Shown here: positions 54,136 to 62,427 of the stretch, piece after piece
Layout of the letters: each line of letters opens with the position of its first letter
How positions within the stretch are numbered: position 1 is the stretch's first letter
Source of the DNA: Sulfurimonas crateris
GTDB lineage: Bacteria > Campylobacterota > Campylobacteria > Campylobacterales > Sulfurimonadaceae
Length of the DNA stretch: 64,000 nucleotides
Assembly: GCF_005217605.1 (NCBI RefSeq)
Contig: NZ_SZPX01000008.1
Location: 1 to 64,000 of the forward strand
Direction of reading: 5' to 3'
Notes under the pieces: generated by a model
What the model was told of the DNA's origin: nothing
The model's input: the letters and a program-made list of their open reading frames with translations, nothing else
Database searches by the model: none
Translations under genes and position numbers: made by a program

Positions 54136-54798
54136 ATGACACGTATCTTACTATCTCTTATATTCATCTCCCTATCTCTGGCGGCATTGCAGATAAAACA
54201 AACGTCTATCGCATTTGGCGAAAAAAGAGTGGAACTTAGCAAAGAGTATATAAAAGAGCACTACAATTTAGAGGTAAAAGATATAAAAATCGTTCCAAAA
54301 ATTATAGTGATTCATCATACGGCGATAGATGATTTTGCAGATTCACTCTCCCGTTTTACGTCCGAGACTCTTCCAACTGACAGACCGGACATTACAAGCG
54401 GCGGAGCGCTCAATGTCTCCGCTCACTTTATGGTTGAGCGTGACGGAACCATCCATCAGCTAATGCCGCTTGATTTTATGGCGCGTCATGTCATAGGGCT
54501 GAACTACAACTCCATCGGCATAGAGAACGTCGGCGGAGCAAACTCTGCTGACAACCTCACAAAAGAGCAGCTTCGGGCAAATGTTTTCCTTGTAAAAGAG
54601 CTCAAAAAACGCTTTGATACCATAGAATATGTCATAGGGCACTATGAGTATAGATGCTTTGAAGATACTCCGCTCTGGCTTGAAGTAGATGACGGCTACA
54701 GAACATTTAAAGATGACCCTTCAGTGCGCTTTATGGATGAGCTAAGAGCAAATATAGATAACTTTAAAGGCGCGCCTTGCAAGGGCATAGATGATTAG
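54136..54798 (+). CDS. exported N-acetylmuramoyl-L-alanine amidase (Amidase_2)
   Basis: Zinc amidase that separates stem peptide from the glycan, 220 residues. Signal peptide MTRILLSLIFISLSLAA; zinc ligand regions VIHHTAIDD and RHVIGLNYNSIGIENVGG are visible. The usual C-terminal HxxxxPxxK/D-type region is altered (GHYEYRCFEDTPLWLEVDDGYRTFKDDP), so the third ligand is probably the His of GHYEY or a later Asp. It overlaps the DUF819 gene by 8 bp, linking cell-wall turnover to the following transport and epimerase genes. Confidence 0.82.
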   Translation: MTRILLSLIFISLSLAALQIKQTSIAFGEKRVELSKEYIKEHYNLEVKDIKIVPKIIVIHHTAIDDFADSLSRFTSETLPTDRPDITSGGALNVSAHFMVERDGTIHQLMPLDFMARHVIGLNYNSIGIENVGGANSADNLTKEQLRANVFLVKELKKRFDTIEYVIGHYEYRCFEDTPLWLEVDDGYRTFKDDPSVRFMDELRANIDNFKGAPCKGIDD

Positions 54799-55924
54799 TT
54801 CGCCTCTTCTCTACCTCTTTTCTTTAGCACTTCTTGCCGCAGTTATAGCGCTTGTTGAGAAAAAGAGAGCTTCAAAGTTCTTTAGGTTCGTTCCCTCTTT
54901 TGTTCTGATATATCTCTTTAGTATGTCGCTGGCTTCTCTTGGGGTGTTTGAGAAAAATGAAGCGATAGATGCGGTATATAGCAATACAAAGCAGAACCTC
55001 CTCCCCGCTATGCTTTTTTTGATGCTTCTGCAGGTGGATATAAGAGACTTTTTTAAACTAGGAAAACCGCTTCTTGTGGCGTATCTATTGGCTCTTTTTT
55101 CGCTCTCTTTGGGTTTTATATTTATCTCTTTTATTTTTGATTTTAACGCAGAGACGGCGTCGGCTTTTGGAGCACTGAGCGGGAGCTGGATGGGCGGAGT
55201 GGCAAATATGGTAGCGGTTGGTTCGGCTCTTGGCGTCTCACAAGAGGCATTTGGTTACGCGCTTATAGTAGATAGTGTGAACTACACCGTCTGGATAATG
55301 TTTCTGCTATTTTTGACCCCTTTTGCATATAGATTTAACACATTTACCGCGTCGCATGAACAGATGGCAAAATTGAGTGAAATAGGGTGTGCATGCACCA
55401 TCGGAGCAAAGAGATACTGGCTTTTGATACTTTTGTCTATCGTCGTCGCATTCGCTGTAAATATTATCGCCTCAAGCGGAATTGTGCTTCTAAACTACAC
55501 TACGACAACGGTTGTTCTTGCGACTATACTTGGGCTTTTAGGTTCATTTACAAGACTAAAAGAGTTTGGCGGCTCTAGCGAAGTAGCAACCTCCATGCTC
55601 TACATGTTAATAGCGCTAATAGGCTCAAAAGCAGTGTTTGAAAACTTTAGCGGCGTAGGCATTTTAGTCTTTGCAGGGTTTTGTATCCTGCTCATTCATG
55701 CCCTTGTAATGGTTATAGGAGCAAAGATATTCAAGCTTGATTTATTTAGCATAGCCATAGCCTCACTCTCAAACATAGGCGGAGTAGCTTCGGCTTCAAT
55801 ACTAGCGGCAACCTACAACAAAGCACTTGTGGGCGTAGGTGTGCTTATGGCAGTAATGGGCTATCTTGTCGGAACATTCGGCGGTCTGGCTGTGGGGAAT
55901 ATTTTGGTTTGGATGGCGAAATGA
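54791..55924 (+). CDS. DUF819-family membrane protein (putative transporter)
   Basis: A 377-residue protein with about 11 membrane helices, including AFGALSGSWMGGVANMVAVG and ASLSNIGGVASASILAATYN, paired glycine-rich repeats typical of DUF819. It sits between a murein amidase and an L-Ala-D/L-Glu-type epimerase, so transport of murein peptides or amino acids is a reasonable guess. Its last 11 codons (AVGNILVWMAK) are duplicated 1.76 kb downstream, at the far side of an inserted islet. Confidence 0.75.
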   Translation: MISSPLLYLFSLALLAAVIALVEKKRASKFFRFVPSFVLIYLFSMSLASLGVFEKNEAIDAVYSNTKQNLLPAMLFLMLLQVDIRDFFKLGKPLLVAYLLALFSLSLGFIFISFIFDFNAETASAFGALSGSWMGGVANMVAVGSALGVSQEAFGYALIVDSVNYTVWIMFLLFLTPFAYRFNTFTASHEQMAKLSEIGCACTIGAKRYWLLILLSIVVAFAVNIIASSGIVLLNYTTTTVVLATILGLLGSFTRLKEFGGSSEVATSMLYMLIALIGSKAVFENFSGVGILVFAGFCILLIHALVMVIGAKIFKLDLFSIAIASLSNIGGVASASILAATYNKALVGVGVLMAVMGYLVGTFGGLAVGNILVWMAK

Positions 55925-55927
55925 AAA
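55889..55927 (+). repeat. left copy of the 39-bp direct repeat (DUF819 gene 3' end)
   Basis: The segment encodes AVGNILVWMAK-stop plus atgaaaa. It matches 57652-57690 at 36 of 39 positions. All three differences are at third codon positions (gtg/gtt, ggg/ggc, gcg/gca), so the peptide is unchanged. It marks the left border of the inserted islet. Confidence 0.85.
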
Positions 55928-56005
55928 AAGAATCTAAAAATAATAAAAAGATTAACCTAAGCTAGAGTAGAGTAAAATATTACGGAAAATATCAAGGAGT
56001 ATATT

Positions 56006-56293
56006 GTGGTATCATATGCAACAAACGAACTTATATCGTCATCTGATTTTGCTAAAAAATTTGGTTCATATCTTGGGCAGATTAGAGAGCATGCGGTAGA
56101 AAAATTGGCGATTTTAAAAAACAACAAAGTCGAAGCGGTGCTTATCTCTAAAGATGAGTATGAAAAAATGGCAGAAGCTTTGAAGTTTGTAGAAGCCAAC
56201 GAAATAATAAAATCGATTCAAGCAGGACTTGAAGATGTAAAATCAGGCAGAGTTCAACCAATAGAAAAACTTTGGAGTGAACTTGATAATTGA
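56006..56293 (+). CDS. Phd/YefM-type antitoxin
   Basis: A 95-residue antitoxin. N-terminal half has the Phd/YefM DNA-binding pattern (ISSSDFAKKFGSYLGQIREH, KLAILKNNKVEAVLISKDEYEKM); the acidic C-terminus (EDVKSGRVQPIEKLWSELDN) is the toxin-neutralising type. GTG start with AAGGAG 6 nt upstream. It overlaps the RelE-type toxin gene by 11 bp. As in related modules, the complex would repress its own promoter (-10 TAAAAT at 55973-55978). First gene of the inserted islet. Confidence 0.88.
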   Translation: MVSYATNELISSSDFAKKFGSYLGQIREHAVEKLAILKNNKVEAVLISKDEYEKMAEALKFVEANEIIKSIQAGLEDVKSGRVQPIEKLWSELDN

Positions 56294-56606
56294 GTATAGC
56301 GACAACTTTTTAAAAGAGGCAAAACCATTATCAAAAAAATTTAAACTCTTAAAGTCAGATTTGAGGACTGCTGTCGATGAGATAGAGTCTTCAAAAGATT
56401 TTGGAGTTCATCTAGGATTTAACCTTTTTAAAAAAAGAGTCAAAAACTCATCTATCCCGACAGGCAAGAGCGGCGGTTTTAGAATCATCATCTGCCAACA
56501 GCTTGAAGAGAAGATAGTTTTAATATCTATTTTTTCTAAAACCGATAAAGAAAATTTGAGTGATGATGAACTCTCTATGGCATTAAAGAAATTTTTGGAA
56601 CAATAG
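56283..56606 (+). CDS. RelE/ParE-superfamily toxin (YafQ/StbE-like)
   Basis: A 107-residue basic toxin partner of the upstream antitoxin. Pattern: IIEYSDNFLKEAKPLSKKFKLLKSDL, then KNSSIPTGKSGGFRIIICQQ and KIVLISIFSKTDKENLS, as in RelE-fold mRNA-cleaving toxins. The TTG at 56283 is preferred to the GTG at 56277 because GGAG stands 5 nt before it and because MIIEYSD is the usual length of the start. Target specificity is not predictable. Confidence 0.85.
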   Translation: MIIEYSDNFLKEAKPLSKKFKLLKSDLRTAVDEIESSKDFGVHLGFNLFKKRVKNSSIPTGKSGGFRIIICQQLEEKIVLISIFSKTDKENLSDDELSMALKKFLEQ

Positions 56607-56619
56607 AAAGTATTTATAA

Positions 56620-57625
56620 ATGCAAAATAGTTATCAAAAAGATATTCAAACATTAGAAGAATATTCGCATATGTTATGTGACGATAGTCTCATAAATCAC
56701 TTTGGTTGTTATAGCACATCACGGAAAGATGCATTATTCCCATTAAAAGTAAGTGACAATGAGTGCTTGCTTTTATCAGCTCCAGAATTTTCAGCACTTT
56801 TATATCGTGGTCAAAATGAGTATTTTGAAGTTTGCAAACCAACACTTTCAAGAAAAATGACAGCAAAAGAAAAATTAAAAGCAAATTTACAAAAAATAGA
56901 ATTTTTATCTGCTATAAAGACCCATCATTTGACTAAAATCTTTCAGACTAAAAATTTTTTAGAACACTATAAACACTTACCAAATTATAAACTAAAGATA
57001 GATTATGAGGCATTATGAATTTAAGACAAATCATTTGGATTTTTCAAGAGATAAAGATATAGCAATGTTCTTTATGACTTGTAGCTATAACCCTAAAAAC
57101 AGAACATTTACACCTATAAGCGATGGTTCAATGGGAGTGATGTATTCCTATGATTTTAAATTAGGCATTTTAAAAAATGAACACGCAATTAACCCTATTG
57201 GCTTTCAACCATTTTCAAGACCAGATAAACAAAAAGCTTTTTCGATAGTTTTTAACGAAAATCTAAATTTTAATGATTTTTCTTTTGTTCAAAAAGAGGA
57301 TATTAAACTTACAAAAGAGCTTTGTGAAAAATATTATGATATGTTTGATGGTGGTGTAAAGCTTTTTCCAAAAGATGAAATAAGTGAATTAGCATATGAG
57401 ATACAAAATAGTAACTATATTTCAAAAGATGCTATTGAGTTTTACTCTCAAGTTTCAAAAACTCCTAAAAAATCTGTAGTAAAATCTTTACAGCAAAATA
57501 GTATCTCTATCACTGATAATAAATATAGTTTTAATATCTCAAATATGGATGAATTTGACAAAAACTTGCAAAATATTATAAATGATTTAGACAATAGAAT
57601 TTCGCCAAGAGGCATAAGTACATAG
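56620..57625 (+). pseudogene. FRG-domain protein gene, frameshifted near its middle
   Basis: Two overlapping frames (56620-57018 and 57005-57625) together give one protein of about 340 residues. The first part has FSALLYRGQNEYFEVCKPTLSR, the FRG start; the second resumes with MRHYEFKTNHLDFSRDKDIAMFF, the rest of the FRG core. The frames change at gattATGAGGCATTAtgaa. A second copy of that 11-bp word would restore a continuous reading (IDYEALMRHYEF). FRG genes occur in defence islands; this one follows a toxin-antitoxin pair. As it stands it makes a truncated product, unless ribosomes shift frame. Low GC relative to neighbours. Confidence 0.75.
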
Positions 57626-57651
57626 GAAATAATATGAATAGAATAATTAGA

Positions 57652-57690
57652 GCTGTTGGCAATATTTTGGTTTGGATGGCAAAATGAAAA
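57652..57690 (+). repeat. right copy of the 39-bp direct repeat
   Basis: Second copy of the DUF819 gene end, contiguous with the epimerase start. Upstream of it the match to the DUF819 gene stops, leaving a 17-codon remnant frame (57634-57687) whose TGA overlaps the epimerase ATG. This suggests the original junction was DUF819-stop/epimerase-start overlapping by 4 bp. Confidence 0.85.
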
Positions 57691-58712
57691 TCACAAACAT
57701 AAAAACAGAAGTAAAACATATAGCCCTAAAAACCCCATTCAAAACAGCTCTGCGAGAGACTTCAGACGTAGAGTTTGTAAGAGTCTATGTTGAAGATGAG
57801 AACGGTCATATCGGCATTGGGGAAGCCCCTGCAACAAAGGCGATAACGGGTGAGGGTATAGAAGATATACTCCATTCCATAGATAGCGTAAAAGAGCAGT
57901 TTTCAGATCTTACATGCCAAGAAGCGTTGGAGCTTCTGCATAGTGGGTGCAAGATGGGCTCAAGTGCCAAAGCAGCGCTTGACATAGCGTTTGTATCTCT
58001 GGATGCAAAACAAAAAAGCTGCACTCTAAGAGAGCGGTTTTGTATAGAGGATTTTGCTCCCATAAAAACGGATGTGACAATCAGTCTAAACTCTGCAGAC
58101 GTTATGCTCGAAGATGCCAAAAAAGCCTGCAACGAGAGAAAAGAGATACTCAAAGTAAAGGTCGGCAGCGATATTTTGCACGCAGTTGATGTTATAAGAA
58201 AAATCGCAAACTCCCTGCCGCAAGCAGAGATATTGGTCGATGCAAATCAGGCGTGGAGCTTTGAAGATGCGCACTTTTTTATAAACAATATGCTGGATGT
58301 TAAGATAGAGCTGATAGAGCAGCCTGTTATTGCGTCTGACTTGGAGAGTCTAAAAAAGATCACAGAGTTCTCGCACATTCCCATCTTAGCCGATGAAGCG
58401 GTTTTTACACTTCGAGATGTGAAAAAAGTAATGGAGTCTAAGAGTGCAGATATGATAAACATAAAGTTTATGAAGTGCGGCGGGGTTACAAAAGCCATAG
58501 AGATCTTGGAGTACGCAAGACAAAACGGTGTTAAATGTATGCTCGGTTCAATGCTTGAGGGTCCATACTCTATAAATATGGCGCTATATCTGGCATTTGC
58601 CTACAGAGATGTTATAAAGTATGTGGATCTCGACAGCCCGCTGCTCTACAAAGAGCCTTCAAGCGAGCTTGATTTTGAGTTTAGCGGGTGTGAGATCTCG
58701 CTTAAAACGTAA
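57684..58712 (+). CDS. dipeptide epimerase (enolase superfamily)
   Basis: A 342-residue enzyme of the muconate-lactonizing/L-Ala-D/L-Glu epimerase group. Catalytic lysines in LKVKVGSD (KxK), metal ligands in ILVDANQAW, LIEQPV and ILADEAVF, and INIKFMKCGG with the second-side Lys. Substrate from context: murein-derived dipeptides. ATG at 57684 is chosen: it is what would overlap the DUF819 stop, and the TTG at 57672 lies in the duplicated DUF819 segment. Converges with the cytochrome gene (11-bp overlap). Confidence 0.85.
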   Translation: MKITNIKTEVKHIALKTPFKTALRETSDVEFVRVYVEDENGHIGIGEAPATKAITGEGIEDILHSIDSVKEQFSDLTCQEALELLHSGCKMGSSAKAALDIAFVSLDAKQKSCTLRERFCIEDFAPIKTDVTISLNSADVMLEDAKKACNERKEILKVKVGSDILHAVDVIRKIANSLPQAEILVDANQAWSFEDAHFFINNMLDVKIELIEQPVIASDLESLKKITEFSHIPILADEAVFTLRDVKKVMESKSADMINIKFMKCGGVTKAIEILEYARQNGVKCMLGSMLEGPYSINMALYLAFAYRDVIKYVDLDSPLLYKEPSSELDFEFSGCEISLKT

Positions 58713-59811
58713 AACTCTCTTTTTTAAAGACTTTAAACTCTTTTGCCGTTTTCTCATCTTTGAGTCCAAGACTCTCAAGAGCTTTTGGATTTACCAAGAA
58801 CCATCCAAGCACAACATCTACTCTGTCGCCCTCTTGAAGTTTGAAATCTCTTCTTACGGCTCTTTTCTCATTTGCCTGTATCATCGTATCTTTTATGACT
58901 TCCTCAGCCATCCAAGGCATAGATGGTTTGCCCTCCTTTCCTATCACTCTGACAAACACCTCTTTTTCAAGTTCCGTTGTCTCTTCCCCTCTTGTTACGC
59001 TTATCTTTAAGAGAGCCAGACGGGCAGGGTGAAGCAGAAGTGCGTGAGAGCTCTGGTTGTCCACATTCACTATGAAGTGATCTATGTTTCTGAGTATCGA
59101 TATATTTACATATTTGCTCAGCATCTCAGAGTGAAAGTGCGCACCCGCAAAACCGTGAAAAGAGTGAGTTTTTGTCTCTATGATAGAGGAGAAGCTTCCC
59201 TCAACTTGAGGCATATGGCAGCTTACGCAGTTGGCGCTGTTCATTTCGCTGTTAACGTTGCTTGAGCAGAGGTTAAGACCGAATTTGTTTACATTGTGAG
59301 AATGGCACCCTACGCAGACATTACCGTTTTTAAAGTTCTCGTTCTCATCAGTTATGATCTTGTGGTAGGGAGAGTCAAGAGAGCTTCTGTTGGAGCCGTA
59401 ATAGCTGTTTTTATCTTTTGAGATAATGTTCGTATTGCTCTGTGCATGCTCCTCTATCTTCTCTATGCGGTGGCAGTATGCACACCCTATAGCCTCTTGA
59501 TGAGTAGGGTTTTGAGCATCAAACATCGCCTTTTCGCCCGGTGTTGTCATCTTGTCAAGATTGTCCGCTCCGGGTGTGTGGCATTTGCCGCAGCTGTACT
59601 GCTCGGTCTTGGTCATTGCTACTTGCTTGTTCCAGATAGCGTTGTGGATAGGGTCTTTTTGCGGTGTAGCATTTGCGTGCATAGAACCGTAGTACTCACT
59701 ATATATCTGTTCATGGCACTTTTGACACTCTTGGTTGGGTGCAAACTCGTGAACGGCATCGTTCGCCCCTAAAAAAAGGGCTGTAAAAAGAAGTATGTAT
59801 AGTGTTTTCAT
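58702..59811 (-). CDS. periplasmic pentaheme cytochrome c
   Basis: A 369-residue exported protein, signal peptide MKTLYILLFTALFLGAND. It has five CxxCH heme motifs: CQKCH (29-33), CGKCH (74-78), CAYCH (110-114), CVGCH (166-170) and CVSCH (195-199). The remaining ~165 residues contain no heme motif and look beta-rich. It resembles the cytochrome c554/multiheme class. It may carry electrons to a periplasmic reductase; no partner is adjacent. Downstream nhaA is on the same strand. Confidence 0.85.
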   Translation of the reverse strand: MKTLYILLFTALFLGANDAVHEFAPNQECQKCHEQIYSEYYGSMHANATPQKDPIHNAIWNKQVAMTKTEQYSCGKCHTPGADNLDKMTTPGEKAMFDAQNPTHQEAIGCAYCHRIEKIEEHAQSNTNIISKDKNSYYGSNRSSLDSPYHKIITDENENFKNGNVCVGCHSHNVNKFGLNLCSSNVNSEMNSANCVSCHMPQVEGSFSSIIETKTHSFHGFAGAHFHSEMLSKYVNISILRNIDHFIVNVDNQSSHALLLHPARLALLKISVTRGEETTELEKEVFVRVIGKEGKPSMPWMAEEVIKDTMIQANEKRAVRRDFKLQEGDRVDVVLGWFLVNPKALESLGLKDEKTAKEFKVFKKESFTF

Positions 59812-59849
59812 AACTATTTCCTTATATGAATTAGAGTCGGATTATAGCA

Positions 59850-61190
59850 CTATTTGTTTGAAGAACTTGCTATGTATCTAAGCCATATAAATCCAAAAAC
59901 TCCCGCAAACAAAGAGGCTGCTAATATCCCTATTTTTGCTTGAAATATAAATTCACTATTTCCCGCAAAAGCAAGGTCTGCCACAAATATGGACATCGTA
60001 AAACCGATGCCTCCCAAAAATGAGACACCAAAAATCTGACTCATAGTCGTGTTTTGCGGAAGTGTTGCAATGCCCAGCTTTATAGCAAGCCACGATAGAC
60101 CTGCAATGCCAAGCACTTTTCCGGCTACAAGACCAAGTATTATGCCCATAGATATAGGCTGCACTATGCTTTCATTTATGGATGAAAAGTCGATCGCTAT
60201 ACCTGCATTTGCCAGAGCAAAAAGAGGGATCACAAGTAAACTCACAGGCAGATGAAGACCGTGCTCAAGCCTTGATGCCGGAGTTCCTACTGCATCTATG
60301 GTGTCTTTTATATTTTGAAGGATCGCTTTTTGTCTCTCATGCATCATATGATCTGTCGCTACCGGATACTTGTCATATTCGCTAAGCAGTTTGCATGTGT
60401 GCTCTGTCAGTGCGATAGGTGCATACTTTGGTTTTGATGGGATAGCCATTGCCGCAATAACTCCCGCTATTGTCGCATGTACTCCCGATTCAAGCATAAA
60501 GTACCACATAATAATGCCGACTATCAAGTATGGCAACACCGCATGTATGCCGAAACGGTTAAGAGCTATCATAACAAAAAAGGCTCCAAGTGCTAGGGCA
60601 AGCCAGAGCATATGTATCTCATTTGTGTAAAAAAGAGCAATGACCACGACTGCTCCGAGGTCATCTACGATTGCTAGGGCAACTAAAAAAGTAACCAGTG
60701 AAGTTGGAACTCTTTTGCCTAGTAACACAAGTGCGCTGATGGCAAAGGCAATATCGGTAGCCATAGGTATTCCCCACCCCTTTGCACCATCTGTGCCTGC
60801 GTTGATACTTAGATAGATAAGTGCAGGAATAAGCATCCCTCCGACTGCTGCCAGAATAGGCAAAATGGCAACTTTCATATCTGATAGTTCGCCTACCGTT
60901 ATCTCTCTTTTTATCTCAAGTCCGATAATAAAGAAAAAGATAGCCATAAGCCCGTCGTTGATCCAGTGGTGGATGGAGTGGGAGAGCGTCCATGAGCTTA
61001 CCTCAAGCTTGATGTAGGCGTGAAAGAAGTGCTCATACGCTTCTGAGATGGGAGAGTTTGCCAATACAAGTGCTACTACGGTCATAATCATAAGTATTAG
61101 ACCGGTTGTCGTCTGTGCGTGTATAAACTCCTCAAAAGGAGTAGCTATTTTTTTAAATACCTTTTCCCACGGCGCATATAGTTTCTTCAT
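59850..61190 (-). CDS. nhaA: Na+/H+ antiporter NhaA
   Basis: Inner-membrane electrogenic antiporter of 446 residues. Signatures: FFFIIGLEIKREITVGEL, IPMATDIAFAISALVLLG, IVDDLGAVVVIALFY (paired transport aspartates) and FLGGIGFTMSIFVADLAF. ATG at 61190 with AAGGA upstream is preferred over the longer frame to 61301. Two antiporters (this and the NhaC type) and a Nav channel in one window point to sodium-based ion homeostasis. Confidence 0.93.
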   Translation of the reverse strand: MKKLYAPWEKVFKKIATPFEEFIHAQTTTGLILMIMTVVALVLANSPISEAYEHFFHAYIKLEVSSWTLSHSIHHWINDGLMAIFFFIIGLEIKREITVGELSDMKVAILPILAAVGGMLIPALIYLSINAGTDGAKGWGIPMATDIAFAISALVLLGKRVPTSLVTFLVALAIVDDLGAVVVIALFYTNEIHMLWLALALGAFFVMIALNRFGIHAVLPYLIVGIIMWYFMLESGVHATIAGVIAAMAIPSKPKYAPIALTEHTCKLLSEYDKYPVATDHMMHERQKAILQNIKDTIDAVGTPASRLEHGLHLPVSLLVIPLFALANAGIAIDFSSINESIVQPISMGIILGLVAGKVLGIAGLSWLAIKLGIATLPQNTTMSQIFGVSFLGGIGFTMSIFVADLAFAGNSEFIFQAKIGILAASLFAGVFGFIWLRYIASSSNK

Positions 61191-61241
61191 AAAAATCCTT
61201 TGCTTTGTCGGCGCATTATAACAAATGAGTGTAACCAATGA

Positions 61242-61247
61242 TATAAT
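61242..61247 (+). promoter_or_regulatory. -10 (TGA-TATAAT) placed for leaderless transcription
   Basis: An extended -10 ends 7 nt before the ATG at 61255; there is no ribosome site between them. Confidence 0.5.
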
Positions 61248-61254
61248 CTGCTTC

Positions 61255-62427
61255 ATGAATTTAAAAGAGTTAAAAAATAGAGCAATATTGCTTTTTGGCA
61301 AGAGCCGCGCTTTTAGCAGTGATGAGTTTGCTTCACAGTTGAAGTTTCACAAAATAGGTCTCTCAAGTGAGTTTGGTGAGAATGTGGTATTGGTGGTCGA
61401 GGGAAAGATGATGACCCCTTATGAGCAGAACATCAGCGATGAGCTTTATGAAAAACACTCCCAAAGTGTAGAGTTTATCTCTATTGACGCTTTAGAGAGA
61501 GAGATTGCAAAACATATAGATGCAAATACTCTTTTGATGAGCCTTAAACTTAGCCGCAACAAAGAGAGACTCAAATCTTTTTTGAAAAACTCGATGATTA
61601 GTGATGATCTTTTTTTCAAGCTTCTAAAGATGTACTCGTGGGGCGGTGAGGACTTTTTTGAAAACGACGACAACCGTGATGTAAGTGCGGCGATAATCTT
61701 GCGCTTTTATCAAAATATAGAGCGAAACCATAATGTCCAGTATGCGACCACGGGTTTTATGCATCTTATTTCACAGACAAAAAACACAGAACTGCTCTAC
61801 GCCATTTTATCGCTTGAGCCTATACGCTTCAATCCTAATATCCAAGTCGCGATCGCCGGAAATATCTGGTGCGATGATGAGATGCAGGAGATGCTCTGTA
61901 AAACAAATGACCCTGATGTCCTAGAGGCGCTATCACAAAACAGAAATCTAAAGCGAGAGCTGATCGAAGAGTTTTTAAAAGATGAGAAACTTGGCAGAAA
62001 CGTAGCTAAAAATATTGAATTGACAGATGAGCTTTTTGAACTTTTTAAAACAAACAAGATAGGATTGGCACTAAATCATAGCTTGACCCAGCAGATGCAA
62101 AAAGAGCTTCTAAGTTACAACGATGATGAGATATCCTACGCTCTGGCACTTAACGGCGGTATTGATGAAGAGATAGTGCATCAGCTTTTAAAGAGCAAAA
62201 ATGAGGAGATTATTTCAGCCCTGTATGAAAATCCAAAAACTCCTTCATCTATACTTGAAGAGGCGTACAGAAACAACAAATACTGCCAAGAGATAGCAAA
62301 AAATGAGAACACTCCGGTAGAGATATTGTATCAACTCCAGCTTGACTCAAAATATGCCCGCTCAGTTATGGAAAATCCGGCATTTGGCAGATATATACAA
62401 CAAGAAAATATAGGATGGGAAGTATGA
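61255..62427 (+). CDS. HEAT/LRV-like repeat protein paired with a MoxR ATPase
   Basis: A 390-residue soluble protein. The C-terminal two-thirds contains short repeats of the LRV/HEAT kind that read like NPDVLEALSQNRNLKRELI, then similar units every ~22-26 residues (for example GGIDEEIVHQLLKSKNEEI and ENPKTPSSILEEAY). The N-terminal ~100 residues are not recognised. ATG at 61255 follows the -10; the longer frame to 61225 lacks support. It overlaps the MoxR-type gene by 4 bp (ATGA), so the two are one functional unit. Confidence 0.6.
   Translation: MNLKELKNRAILLFGKSRAFSSDEFASQLKFHKIGLSSEFGENVVLVVEGKMMTPYEQNISDELYEKHSQSVEFISIDALEREIAKHIDANTLLMSLKLSRNKERLKSFLKNSMISDDLFFKLLKMYSWGGEDFFENDDNRDVSAAIILRFYQNIERNHNVQYATTGFMHLISQTKNTELLYAILSLEPIRFNPNIQVAIAGNIWCDDEMQEMLCKTNDPDVLEALSQNRNLKRELIEEFLKDEKLGRNVAKNIELTDELFELFKTNKIGLALNHSLTQQMQKELLSYNDDEISYALALNGGIDEEIVHQLLKSKNEEIISALYENPKTPSSILEEAYRNNKYCQEIAKNENTPVEILYQLQLDSKYARSVMENPAFGRYIQQENIGWEV

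Noticed and set aside
57672-57683. TTG start giving the epimerase four extra residues
   Set aside because: Those codons belong to the duplicated end of the DUF819 gene in another frame; ATG 57684 fits family length and the ancestral overlap.
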